Source of the DNA: Cohnella hashimotonis
GTDB lineage: Bacteria; Bacillota; Bacilli; Paenibacillales; Paenibacillaceae
Direction: 5' to 3'
NCBI RefSeq assembly: GCF_030014955.1
Contig: NZ_JAGRPV010000001.1
Location: forward strand, 6,014,001-6,078,000
DNA length: 64,000 nucleotides
The position numbers were made by a program, and so were the translations under genes. This document shows positions 8,966 through 18,108 of this stretch, piece after piece (position 1 is the first letter of the stretch; every line of letters begins with the position of its first letter). The notes beneath the pieces are model-generated. The model did no database searches. It was not told the origin of the DNA and worked only from the letters and a program-made list of their open reading frames with translations.

Positions 8966-9967
8966 TTATTGCCCCTGCTGTTCCAGCATCCGCAGCAGGA
9001 TCGTTACCGCTTCAGCCCGGGTCGTTTTCCCGTTCGCGTCGAATCGGTTGGCACCTTTGCCGCCGATGATTCCCAGATTTTTGAGAGCGTATACCGCCCC
9101 TTTGCCCCATGCCGGAATCATAGAGTCATCCGCAAAGCCGGCATTCGTATCCGCTGCATCTGACAGCTTGAGCGCCTTGGCGATCATCTTCGCCATTTCC
9201 GTTCGGGTGATTTCGGCCTTTGGACGGAAAGTCCCGTCCGAATAGCCGTTAATAATTCCCGCTTTTACAGCAAGCGAGACCGATGGTTTGGCCCATACGC
9301 TCAATGCATTTAAGTCCGCGAATACAAGATCTTCGCCTTCGCCCGCCAGCTTGAGCGCTTTGGCAAGCAGAACGGCAAATTCTTCTCTGGTTACGGTACG
9401 GTTCGGTCGAAAAGTACCGTCTTCATAGCCGTTTACAATGCCAAGCTCCGTAGCTTGAAGAATAGAAGCTTCGGCCCAGTGTCCTTTGATATCCGCAAAA
9501 TTCACCTTTTCGTCCGAAAGGTTGACGCTTGCGACAGCTTGCAATTTGTGAAGCGTCAATTCAGAATCCACAAGTTTGATCTCGCTTAGCGACAGTGCGG
9601 CAGCGCCGCTTTTCACGCGCTTGAATTCAAACGTGACTAGATCTGCCTTGCCGTCAAAGCCCGGCACGCTGCCTACCTTCGTATATGCGAATTCAATTGT
9701 ACTCCCTTTGACGATCGGTTGAACGGTGAAGCCATCGAGCTTCGTGGAACCGGAAACGAAAGACAATCGGTCCGAATTATACGTCACGATCATGTCAAAA
9801 GCGTACATGTCCTTCAGACCGTCGGCTTGAACGGTTACTTGAACGTTTCCGTCGACATCGATCCTTTTTAATCCAAACGTAGGGTTGCTTTCTGCTGAAG
9901 CAGGAATGCTCCAGGCGACCAACAGGATTGTCAAGATCAGCGCGCTAAAACACCATTTCCGCATCAT
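8966..9967 (-). CDS. Secreted cohesin-domain protein with three SLH repeats (cell-surface anchor)
   Basis: This is a 333-residue exported protein. It has a signal peptide ending near SIPASAES and one cohesin-type beta-sandwich over about residues 27-150 (YAFDMIVTYNSDRLSFV, then ADLVTFEFKRVKSGAAAL). Three SLH repeats fill the rest (FADIKGHWAEASI; GIINGYSDGTFRPKAEITR; GIIGGKGANRFDANGKTTR). SLH repeats bind the secondary cell-wall polymer, so the cohesin would be displayed on the surface. It lies 73 nt after the dockerin-like giant gene with only a hairpin between them, so the two are probably co-transcribed. TTG at 9973 is an alternative start. Partner binding is inferred, not shown. Confidence 0.88.
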   Translation of the reverse strand: MMRKWCFSALILTILLVAWSIPASAESNPTFGLKRIDVDGNVQVTVQADGLKDMYAFDMIVTYNSDRLSFVSGSTKLDGFTVQPIVKGSTIEFAYTKVGSVPGFDGKADLVTFEFKRVKSGAAALSLSEIKLVDSELTLHKLQAVASVNLSDEKVNFADIKGHWAEASILQATELGIVNGYEDGTFRPNRTVTREEFAVLLAKALKLAGEGEDLVFADLNALSVWAKPSVSLAVKAGIINGYSDGTFRPKAEITRTEMAKMIAKALKLSDAADTNAGFADDSMIPAWGKGAVYALKNLGIIGGKGANRFDANGKTTRAEAVTILLRMLEQQGQ

Positions 9968-9995
9968 TTGCAAGATGACCTACCTTTCTTTAACA

Positions 9996-10032
9996 AGTCC
10001 ACATGCCCAATTGTGAATTGGGCATGTGGACT
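9996..10032 (-). terminator. 17-bp perfect hairpin between the dockerin and cohesin genes
   Basis: Arms 9996-10012 and 10016-10032 (AGTCCACATGCCCAATT and its complement) pair perfectly around the 3-nt loop GTG. No T run follows on the minus strand, so it may be an RNA-processing or stability element, or a leaky attenuator, more than a full stop. Confidence 0.65.
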
Positions 10033-10040
10033 ATATCTGA

Positions 10041-13000
10041 TTAGTGATGTTCCTTCAGCCAATCGCCTATAATCATCCGGGCTACGGCTGCCAGCTCTAC
10101 GATGGTGATCTTGCCATTGTTGAACAAGTCGGCTTTCTCGACCTTACTCCAGTTCGGATCCGTAAGATCCACATTGAAGTATTTGGCGATAATCGACAAG
10201 TCGCGAATGGTAACTGCGGATTGTCCGGGCACAAGCGTAACCACCTGCCCTGCGAACGTCGTCTGAGCGCTCGCGAGAGCCGTTACTGCAGCATCTACCT
10301 GGGATTGCGTTGCCGCTGATTGGCCAAATACCGTCTTAGCCGTTTGTACGGCCATATTGAACGCGCTGATCGCGCTATTCGGATATTGTCCGATCTTTTG
10401 GCCTTCCACAGCGCGGCCCAGCTTGCTTTCCGCTGCAATGATCGCTTCGCTCAGCGCCGACTTGTTAACTAACGGAGGCTGAGAAATGACACTGTTTTGG
10501 AATGTGCTGACCGCAGCATTCAATGCCGCAACTGCCTCGTCAACTTGATTTTGCGTAACGGACGTACTGTTGCGGACCGCGTTAGCCGCTGCGATCGCGC
10601 CGCTTAGAGCCGACGCCGCATTGATCGGATATTGTCCCGGAGACGTACCGATCGAGGCTCCGTTGTACAGTTGTTCTGCGCTCGTAATAGCGGTATTGAG
10701 TACCGATTTGTTAATGCCGACAACACCTTGGATGAAGGTCTGAACGGCGGTATTCAAGCCGGCCAGCGCGTTATCGACATCCGTTTGCGTCGAAGCGTCC
10801 TGGTTCGCAATCGCTCTCGCCGCATTGATCGCCGTGTTGAGGACGGCTTTCGAGCCTGCAGGATATTGTCCTTGAGTATCGCCTTCGACGGCCATATCGT
10901 GCAGCTCTTGCGCCGATTGGATCGCTGCCAGGAGCGCGGTCGTATCAGCCCGCTTGACTTGGATCGACAGAATCGCATCAGCAGCGTCTACATTTGCGGA
11001 ACCATCGGAATTGGCTACGACAAAATCCGATAAAGTAACGGTTGTCGGGCCGAAGGTTGCGTCTGCCTTCGCTTTGGCATTCAATTTCAGCAGGTCGGCC
11101 GTGCCTGTCGGCAAATGTCCCGAAGTGCTAGTCAGCATAATCATGATCAAGCCTTCATCCGGAACAACGCCCGTTCCGATGATGGAGACTCCCGGTGCGA
11201 GCGATTCCGCTGCACCTTCGCCGAGGATGAGTTCGTTGTCCGAATTGAGCACTGTCGCAAATTCCAGCTTCGCCGGATCGTAATGAACGACCAGGCTCGC
11301 GGAATTGTAATTCTCCTCGACCCCTTCAAGCGCTACCTTCGTTTCGAAGGATTGGGATACCCGCACGGAAGCCGGTCCCGTCAAGGCCGCTTTCAGCGTC
11401 GACGGCTCATTAACCGTCGTATCGGAGATCGTGATGACGAGTTCCTTCGTTGCCCCCCCGCTGAAATTGAACTTCAGCGTAGCGGTTCCCACCGCCAGCG
11501 TACCCAGATACGACTTGTTGATCGTAACCGTATTGCCCGAAACGGCGTAGTCGACGCCAAGCTGTAAGGTCGTGCTGCCGTTCGCGATGCTGCTCAGGCT
11601 ATTCCCGTTCAGTGTCATAACGGTCGTCACGTTCGCCTGATTGGCGACATTCTTGTCAAAGCTAGCCGTGGTCGGCTCAATCGTGCCGGTCGCCACAAGC
11701 GCTTTGAATGCGTTGCGCAGCGCGTAATACGAATTGTCCGCCGCTTGCTGCTCGATCCCGCTATTGGAGACGGCACTATTGGCTTCGCTTAATGCGCTTG
11801 CGAATGTGTTCCATGAATCGCTTGTGTAAATCGTGCTGTCCAAGCCATCGACGTCCGCAATCAACCCGGTCAGGAGCGTTTTGTCGACCGATGCGACAAC
11901 TGGATTCGCAGGTCCGCCGCGGCCGGCTTTGACTTCGTTAAAATAGGTTTCTATTTTCGTGACTTCGTCTGCAGTCAGCACTCTGTCGTAGATGAGAATC
12001 TGCAAGACTCTGCCCTGGAAGCGGTAGGGAGTTGCAGCCGACATCGTGTAGCCTACGCCCAGATCCGAGCTGTTCCCCAAAAGGGCCTTCGCATTGGTTC
12101 CAGGGGTGCCTATGACGCTGTTGTTAACAAAAACGGATCGATTGTTTCCGTTCAGCTGTGCCCGAACGCTGACCAGACCGTTAGTGGCAGAGGTTGCAAT
12201 CTGCTGCCCGCCGCCCGATACGCTACCGTCCGTATTACCAAAGCGGATGTTAACTCTGTCTGTTCCCAGACCCAGATTAATACCGCTCCAGCCGCTGTTG
12301 GCAGCCCAGGTTTGGTAAGCCTCGTTCAAACCGAAATACACAAGGCCACTTTGATCGCTGGAGTTGTTGGCCGTGGCTGTCGGTTTAGCCAGCGCGTAGA
12401 TCGTCATCTGCGTTTTGCCGTTATAATCTTTAAAGCCGGCAGCTTTAAGCGGCCTTGACATCGCGCCGAAATCTACATAGTCGTATACATCGTTCTTCAG
12501 CGTGGGATTACCGGTCGGTATTCCAAGATTATCACCGCCGCTGCCGGGGACGTTTGCCGGGGCAAGCTTCGCCGGGATGCTTCCCATATTTGACCATCCG
12601 GTCACGTTTCCGTTGCTGTCTTTTTCCACGCCTTCATCGGCTTTGAGCCACAAATCAAGACCGTTTCGAGGAATATCGACAGGCGTCAGATCGCGCACCA
12701 CAATACGAGCATGCGACTGGCTGAGTACATCGCCTTCGCTTGACCGTACATAAATAATGTATGGACCGGGCAGCAGAGGCGCTGTCATCTCGATCATGTT
12801 GCCGGAGGCTTTTGTTTCTTTGTTGCTTTCAACAAAGTTTCCGTCACTCGACGAGGATATCCAGATCTGTTTTGAGGCGTCGTCCAAATCGTAGGCAAAC
12901 CTGACTTTCCCGCCCGGAGCTACCGACACCTCGGCCGGGAGCAGTCTGTTGGCCTCCGATACACTGGTCGTAAAGTTGATGGTTTGGGAATTCGGCACCG

Positions 13001-15860
13001 TCGGCGTGCTGACTACCAAAGTCCAGCTTCCTTCGGTGGCGATTTGGTACCCGCTCGTCACGGGGGTGCCATTAAGCGTAAAGGTGTTGCCGCTGCCATT
13101 CAAAGTCAGTTTAAGAGGCTGTACCGGCGAAACTTCGTAATTTTGCCCCTCGTCGACATTGGCCGTTGACGCGCTCGCGTCGACGTATACCGTATACTTG
13201 GAAGTGGCCGTCGGGGTGCCGTCTCCATACACGATATATAGTTTGTATGCTCCCGCAGCAGTCGGAGCGCTGATTGTCTTCGCGTTGCCGGCAGCTTTTT
13301 TCTGCGTAGCGCTTTCATTGAAGACAGTCGTGTTCGCAGGCGCGAGCCAAACCGTATCTTCAGCTTTCAGCAGACCTCTGCGGTTCAGCCTATCGCCTTT
13401 GCCCAGAATAACGTTGGAGGCCAGTTCAAACTCGGTATCGGCAATGAGGCTGTTCGGAATCATATCCGTGTATTCGTTTGCAAGACCCGAATTCAAAACG
13501 ATATCATTGCCTTCAACCGGCCAGATGCGGTCTACGCTTTTGTAATTGTCAAGCGTAATCCGGGGAGCGCCGTTCTGGTTGTTATCCCCGTCCACATAAC
13601 CGCCGACAGCATACATATCGCTTTTACGCTTCCAGTTGTTGAATTCATACAGACGGCTTTGTCCCGGAGCATAGGAGAGCTTGGACTGCACGACGTTGCC
13701 AATAAACTTGATGAACGTGCTGCCTTCGTCGGGATGGAACCCGTTCGTCCAGTTGTTGGAGGACGTCGGTTTATCCGTCGGATTCGGATTAAGGAAGTTG
13801 TAGTTCATCTCCGTGAAATTCGTCCAGTTGTCAGGATTCCAGTTGTTCGCAGGGTCGGTGACGGCGGCATTTGTCAAGTTGTTGACGGTATCCCATGTTC
13901 CTCCGCCCGGCAAAGTACCCGGATCGCCCTGACGTCCCAGAGAGTAAATCGCGCCGGAGTCATTAACGACCGTGCAAATTTCCTCTATCCGGTTGTAGTT
14001 GATCTTGTTGTTTCTTGAGGTCGTAGAGATATCTTTGGACCTTGCCAGACTCGTTTCACTCGTACCGTGGTAAGGGCCGCCGGTCTTGTTGGTGCCCTGG
14101 GCGGTAAAGCCGAACCCGTCATACTCGTCCCAGCCCCAGCCGATGCTCATGGCGCCGTAGGTGGTGTCGTAAATGTAGTTGTGCAGTACCTGCATGTTCG
14201 TGGTGTAAAAGGAAGCCAGTGCGTTGGCGCCCGGGAATCCATAGCAGGTGTGGTACAAAAAGTTATTTGTAATATAAATATTTTCCGGTACGGCTTCCGT
14301 ACCCGCCGCGAATTTTTCCTTGTCGACGCCAGCCCAATTCTTGATTGGCGTACCGGAGGCTGAGGCGCTGGATTCATGCAAGCCCGCCTGATCGTTTTCA
14401 TAGATATGCTGCGGATGTCCGATGACAATACCGGAAGCGAGCGTATCCACGATATAGTTTCCGGTAATTTCGATATCCTTGGCATCGTTTTCCACATGGA
14501 TGCCGATAAATCCGGCAAGTCCGATCTCGCCGTTCAGCACTTTGATATTCCTTGCCGCGTTGATCCTTACAGCAGCCGGCGGTATGTCATAACTCCGGTA
14601 GAATGTCTCATGCCAGTTAATACTGCTCGGGAAGTAAGCGGTGTTCACGATCGCGCCCTGAACGGACGCGAAGCCGCGGGAACTGGTCGTTACCGGACCC
14701 GATCCGTCGCTATAAGTATAGGTACCCGTCAATTCAGTCAGTTTGTAGTCGGTATGGGCAAACGTCAGCCCGTCGAAGGTGATGTTCTTGACACGCCCGT
14801 TATCCGAGCCTGCAACAGGGTTCAACCGATCTCCTACAGGGGTCCCCTTGATATCGACGACCGTCTCAAGCCTTGGAATGATTACGTCGGCGGTATTGAT
14901 ATCCTCGCCCTCTAGCGGGATGTAATAAAGCGTGCTTTCCGCTTGATCGAAATAGAAATCTCCGCGTTTGTTTAAAAATTCGAACGCATTGCGGATGACT
15001 TGATTGTTGCCTGGATTGTATTGCGTGTTATTGCTCAAAGACTGTGAAATCGCCGCATACGGCATCTGAAAACGAAGCATGACGCCGCCCGGCTTGTTGC
15101 TGGCTGCCGGAGCTTGTTCGATCGAAGCGAAGGTAACAAAAGGCCGCGCCCATCTAGCGGTGGAGCCGCCAACGCTTTCGGCTTCGATGTTTTGCGGATT
15201 TTTCGTTTCCGTCGTCAGACCTACGCTGGCATCGAATACGATAGCCGCCCGGATGTTGCTCCCGTTCTGCCACGCCCAAGGATTATCGGTACCGTTAAAG
15301 CTGACCGTGGGCGTACCGGTGACGGTTCTGTTTCCCGAAGCGACTTGCGGGCTCACCGTCATGTTGGCGCGCTTATCGTTGACATAGATCGCGCGCAGCT
15401 TGTCGCTACGGTTCAGCGTCGTTTTATACGCTTTCAAGCCGCCAGTCTGAGTAAGGCCGACAGCTTCTGTCCATACGCCTTTTTCCAGCATATCGCCGCC
15501 GCTGATTACCGGCTTCGCACCTGGCGCCGCCTCATAGCGAATCGTACTGGTTGCGCTTCCAGAATCGTCCTTGTTGAAAACCAGGGTGTCATCTAGCGAA
15601 TAAAATCCATCTGCGATTTGAACGACGATATCGCCGCCGGTCTTGGGCAGCGTCCTTACGACTGCTTTTGCTTTGGCAATCGTTCTGTACGGCTTTAATT
15701 GTGTTCCGTCCCCTGTGTTATCGTTGCCGGTTGTAGCAACATAGATAGTGGCACCGGGTGAATTGCCACCAGCAGCGACCACCCTCCCTGAAAATGGAAG
15801 CATGGAAAATAGCATTGCCAAAGTCATGCTCCAAATTAATACTCTTTTTCTCAATTTCAT
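10041..15860 (-). CDS. Giant secreted beta-helix protein with LamG-like, X2, cohesin, FIVAR and dockerin-like modules
   Basis: This is a 1939-residue exported protein, started by an AAGGAGG site. Approximate order: signal peptide 1-30; right-handed parallel beta-helix about 38-700 (opening ATIYVATTGNDNTGDGT, then NNFLY/HNYIY coils), resembling GH141-like enzymes; beta-rich modules; LamG-like sandwich from about 1067; a FIVAR helix pair near 1327; a CBM_X2 module near 1392-1485; a cohesin-type domain near 1487-1631; three more FIVAR repeats to about 1880, each with QYP; and a C-terminal dockerin-like segment (VTIRDLSIIAKYF, then KADLFNNGKITIVELAAVAR). The second calcium loop is recognisable and the first is degenerate. 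Its promoter shares an element with the GH31 transporter operon. The catalytic activity is a guess. Confidence 0.85.
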   Translation of the reverse strand: MKLRKRVLIWSMTLAMLFSMLPFSGRVVAAGGNSPGATIYVATTGNDNTGDGTQLKPYRTIAKAKAVVRTLPKTGGDIVVQIADGFYSLDDTLVFNKDDSGSATSTIRYEAAPGAKPVISGGDMLEKGVWTEAVGLTQTGGLKAYKTTLNRSDKLRAIYVNDKRANMTVSPQVASGNRTVTGTPTVSFNGTDNPWAWQNGSNIRAAIVFDASVGLTTETKNPQNIEAESVGGSTARWARPFVTFASIEQAPAASNKPGGVMLRFQMPYAAISQSLSNNTQYNPGNNQVIRNAFEFLNKRGDFYFDQAESTLYYIPLEGEDINTADVIIPRLETVVDIKGTPVGDRLNPVAGSDNGRVKNITFDGLTFAHTDYKLTELTGTYTYSDGSGPVTTSSRGFASVQGAIVNTAYFPSSINWHETFYRSYDIPPAAVRINAARNIKVLNGEIGLAGFIGIHVENDAKDIEITGNYIVDTLASGIVIGHPQHIYENDQAGLHESSASASGTPIKNWAGVDKEKFAAGTEAVPENIYITNNFLYHTCYGFPGANALASFYTTNMQVLHNYIYDTTYGAMSIGWGWDEYDGFGFTAQGTNKTGGPYHGTSETSLARSKDISTTSRNNKINYNRIEEICTVVNDSGAIYSLGRQGDPGTLPGGGTWDTVNNLTNAAVTDPANNWNPDNWTNFTEMNYNFLNPNPTDKPTSSNNWTNGFHPDEGSTFIKFIGNVVQSKLSYAPGQSRLYEFNNWKRKSDMYAVGGYVDGDNNQNGAPRITLDNYKSVDRIWPVEGNDIVLNSGLANEYTDMIPNSLIADTEFELASNVILGKGDRLNRRGLLKAEDTVWLAPANTTVFNESATQKKAAGNAKTISAPTAAGAYKLYIVYGDGTPTATSKYTVYVDASASTANVDEGQNYEVSPVQPLKLTLNGSGNTFTLNGTPVTSGYQIATEGSWTLVVSTPTVPNSQTINFTTSVSEANRLLPAEVSVAPGGKVRFAYDLDDASKQIWISSSSDGNFVESNKETKASGNMIEMTAPLLPGPYIIYVRSSEGDVLSQSHARIVVRDLTPVDIPRNGLDLWLKADEGVEKDSNGNVTGWSNMGSIPAKLAPANVPGSGGDNLGIPTGNPTLKNDVYDYVDFGAMSRPLKAAGFKDYNGKTQMTIYALAKPTATANNSSDQSGLVYFGLNEAYQTWAANSGWSGINLGLGTDRVNIRFGNTDGSVSGGGQQIATSATNGLVSVRAQLNGNNRSVFVNNSVIGTPGTNAKALLGNSSDLGVGYTMSAATPYRFQGRVLQILIYDRVLTADEVTKIETYFNEVKAGRGGPANPVVASVDKTLLTGLIADVDGLDSTIYTSDSWNTFASALSEANSAVSNSGIEQQAADNSYYALRNAFKALVATGTIEPTTASFDKNVANQANVTTVMTLNGNSLSSIANGSTTLQLGVDYAVSGNTVTINKSYLGTLAVGTATLKFNFSGGATKELVITISDTTVNEPSTLKAALTGPASVRVSQSFETKVALEGVEENYNSASLVVHYDPAKLEFATVLNSDNELILGEGAAESLAPGVSIIGTGVVPDEGLIMIMLTSTSGHLPTGTADLLKLNAKAKADATFGPTTVTLSDFVVANSDGSANVDAADAILSIQVKRADTTALLAAIQSAQELHDMAVEGDTQGQYPAGSKAVLNTAINAARAIANQDASTQTDVDNALAGLNTAVQTFIQGVVGINKSVLNTAITSAEQLYNGASIGTSPGQYPINAASALSGAIAAANAVRNSTSVTQNQVDEAVAALNAAVSTFQNSVISQPPLVNKSALSEAIIAAESKLGRAVEGQKIGQYPNSAISAFNMAVQTAKTVFGQSAATQSQVDAAVTALASAQTTFAGQVVTLVPGQSAVTIRDLSIIAKYFNVDLTDPNWSKVEKADLFNNGKITIVELAAVARMIIGDWLKEHH

Positions 15861-15882
15861 AAACCTCCTTGGAAATGATGAA

Positions 15883-15896
15883 TAAAAGCGCTTTCA
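15883..15896 (-). promoter_or_regulatory. Near-consensus cre site upstream of the dockerin giant
   Basis: TGAAAGCGCTTTTA on the minus strand matches the cre consensus except for one base near its end. It lies between the -10 box and the start codon, the same place as the cre-like site at 6030-6043. Confidence 0.45.
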
Positions 15897-15908
15897 AATT
15901 TCTCACTT

Positions 15909-15937
15909 ATTATAGTTGAACCCTACTTTGATCTCCA
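15909..15937 (-). promoter_or_regulatory. Predicted SigA promoter of the dockerin giant
   Basis: On the minus strand, TGGAGA (15937-15932), a 17-nt spacer and TATAAT (15914-15909). The -35 hexamer and the -10 hexamer are identical to those of the GH31 transporter operon. Confidence 0.7.
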
Positions 15938-15984
15938 TGCAGATGCTTGTGCGTTTACTTGTAGTATTTTTCCGAGGGCAGACA
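15932..15984 (-). promoter_or_regulatory. 53-bp promoter element shared with 6083-6135
   Basis: This is the second copy of the element at 6083-6135 (44 of 53 identical, no gaps). It sits at the same place relative to the -35 box and about 72 nt from the start codon, against 79 nt in the first copy. The rest of this 460-nt gap, from 15985 to 16270, shows no gene. Confidence 0.7.
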
Positions 15985-16274
15985 TCTATTTCGTCGTGGA
16001 TGCATTCGGGAACCGTGCGTTTTTCAATTGACGCGACAGGAATTAGACTGTATAAATTTAGAATCCCTACAACCGTCTCCCCTCCCGTCCCTCTATCGTT
16101 CAGCTTGTTATTCTCTAGGTGTGCGCTGCTTTACAGGTTCCGAGCGATTCGCGCCTATAGCCACAATGGAAGCGCTATCAGTTATCATACTTAGCATCCG
16201 CTCATAATCCCAGAGACGATTGTTCGTGCATAAGGAATATTTTCGGGATGATGGACGGGATACGGTTCGGATGC

Positions 16275-16299
16275 AAAAAAAGACACCTTGGCGGTGTCT
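16275..16299 (-). terminator. Intrinsic terminator of the second transporter operon
   Basis: AGACACC, a 5-nt loop and GGTGTCT form a 7-bp stem. On the minus strand it is followed directly by a run of T. It lies about 20 nt past the stop codon of the permease. Confidence 0.9.
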
Positions 16300-16320
16300 C
16301 CTGTGCCTCTCATGGCTTCA

Positions 16321-17142
16321 TTACTTGAGGATGGCCCCCGCCGTCAGCGCGTTTTCGATCTTTTCGTTGCCGATCAGATATACGATGATCATCGGCAGGC
16401 TGGACAGCAGCATGCTGGCGCCGATCAGTCCCCAATCCGCAACCCCTACGTTAACGAAGTAACTCAGCAAGCCCACGGTGAGCGGCCGGAACTGGTCCTT
16501 GGAAGCAATAATGAAAGCGAGGGGGAACTCGTTCCAAATGCGAATGAAAATGAGCACGCATTGGGTCATGAGCGCCGGCATGACGATCGGAAATATAATT
16601 TTGAAAAAGGTCTGGTACACGTTCGCTCCGTCGATGCATGACGCTTCCTCCAGCTCCTTGGGCAACGAGCGCAGGAACGCGTACAGCATGAGTACGCAGG
16701 ACGCGATCGCGAACCCGGAATACGGCAGGATGAGACCAAGATAGCTATTTTTAATATGAAGCGTCTTGATCAGCTGAAACAAAGGGATGACGACGACTTC
16801 AATCGGCACGATCAGCCCTAACGATACATAGAACAGCGCCGCCGAGTTGAATCTCCATTGCATTCGGCTGAGGCAATAGGCAAGCATGCTGCCGGTCGTC
16901 AGCGTGAGCACGATCGTCCCTGCGGTATAGATCAGGCTGTTCTGGAAGTAAGTATAAAAATGATATTTGGACAAAGCTTCGCCAAAGTTCAGCCAATCCC
17001 AAGAGGTCGGAATGCCGAAGGGATTGGCGTAAGCCTCGTTCTTCGACTTCAAGGCCATCGTTACCATCCAATACAGGGGAAACAAAAACGTGCAGCCGAC
17101 GGCCACCCAAAATACGCGGCTCAACACTTTCAGAAAAATCAC
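16321..17142 (-). CDS. CUT1 sugar ABC transporter permease, MalG type (second cassette)
   Basis: This is a permease of 273 residues with six hydrophobic segments. The EAA loop is ELEEASCIDGANVYQTFFKI near residue 175. It is the last gene of the cassette, only 8 nt after the MalF-type permease. The GTG at 17142 directly abuts GGGAG, which is too close for a normal ribosome site. The GTG at 17127 is an alternative that would remove five residues. It works with the permease at 17151-18035 and the binding protein at 18109-19491. Confidence 0.9.
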   Translation of the reverse strand: MIFLKVLSRVFWVAVGCTFLFPLYWMVTMALKSKNEAYANPFGIPTSWDWLNFGEALSKYHFYTYFQNSLIYTAGTIVLTLTTGSMLAYCLSRMQWRFNSAALFYVSLGLIVPIEVVVIPLFQLIKTLHIKNSYLGLILPYSGFAIASCVLMLYAFLRSLPKELEEASCIDGANVYQTFFKIIFPIVMPALMTQCVLIFIRIWNEFPLAFIIASKDQFRPLTVGLLSYFVNVGVADWGLIGASMLLSSLPMIIVYLIGNEKIENALTAGAILK

Positions 17143-17150
17143 TCCCTAGC

Positions 17151-18035
17151 TTAGAACTCCAGCTTCCCTCTCGCCACAAACCGCTGGATGATAAAAGAGA
17201 TCACGAGACATTGAATAATGAAGAGCACGGCAATGGCGGTCCCTTTGCCGAACTGGGAAGTGTCGAACGCCGTATAGTACATCTGGTAGATGACGGTTCT
17301 CGAGGTATCCCCGGGTCCTCCGGCCGTCATGACGCGCACATGCGAGTAGAAGGCCATCGAACCTAGCGTAGAAAGGATCAATACGTACTTGATGACGTTT
17401 TGCAGCAGAGGGATCGTGATCTTAAGGCACACCTGCGCAAAGCTGGCGCCGTCGAGCAAGGCCGCTTCGTAATAGTCTTTGGGAATCGTCTTGATTCCCG
17501 TATAGAACAGGATGGCATTCAGTCCGATATATTGCCACAGGAACGACAGCCCGATGCTCGGCATGACCGTTTTCTTTTCCGTCAGCCACGAGTGCGTCCA
17601 GTCGCTTAGTCCGATGGAATGAAGGATGCTGTTGAACAGTCCCCAGTTCGGCTCGTAGAACGCAAGCCAAATCTGGGCCACGACCGTAACCGACAGGATC
17701 GCGGGAAACATGGCCGCCGTCTTAAAAAAGCGGCGAAGCCTTGGCGTTTGCACGTCCATAAAAAGCGAGAGCATCATGGAAAGGGGCAGCCCCAGCAGCA
17801 GCGATATGGCTACGATAAGATACGTGTTTTTGTGAGCGGTCCAAAAGGAAGGCGTCGACAGCACTTCTCTGTAGTTATCCAATCCGACAAAGCCCAGATT
17901 GCGAAAGCCGTCATGGTCGTGCAAACTCATCCAGATCTCCGGAAGCAGCGGGTATACGCAGAATACGGTAAACAACAGCAAGGCCGGCGCGGTAAACACG
18001 AATATGGATAACTTGGTGCTGAAATACTTGTTCAT
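17151..18035 (-). CDS. CUT1 sugar ABC transporter permease, MalF type (second cassette)
   Basis: This is a permease of about 294 residues with an N-terminal segment LSIFVFTAPALLLFTVFCVY and the EAA-type loop YYEAALLDGASFAQVCLKI near residue 190. The ATG at 18035 has GGTGGAG 7 nt upstream. The in-frame GTG at 18047 lies inside that ribosome site, so it was not used. It follows the binding protein after a gap that contains a GC-rich hairpin. Confidence 0.92.
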   Translation of the reverse strand: MNKYFSTKLSIFVFTAPALLLFTVFCVYPLLPEIWMSLHDHDGFRNLGFVGLDNYREVLSTPSFWTAHKNTYLIVAISLLLGLPLSMMLSLFMDVQTPRLRRFFKTAAMFPAILSVTVVAQIWLAFYEPNWGLFNSILHSIGLSDWTHSWLTEKKTVMPSIGLSFLWQYIGLNAILFYTGIKTIPKDYYEAALLDGASFAQVCLKITIPLLQNVIKYVLILSTLGSMAFYSHVRVMTAGGPGDTSRTVIYQMYYTAFDTSQFGKGTAIAVLFIIQCLVISFIIQRFVARGKLEF

Positions 18036-18061
18036 AGCGCTCTCCACCGTTTAATTTATGT

Positions 18062-18094
18062 CTAACCCCCCGCGGGTTCGCCGAGGGGGATTAG
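18062..18094 (-). terminator. Hairpin between binding protein and permeases (probable attenuator or mRNA stabiliser)
   Basis: Arms 18062-18071 and 18085-18094 form a 10-bp stem of CTAA plus a C/G run with one G-T pair. No T run follows, so transcription probably reads on into the permeases at a lower level, or the 3' end of the binding-protein message is protected. Confidence 0.6.
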
Positions 18095-18108
18095 CTGTTG
18101 CCGGTCCG

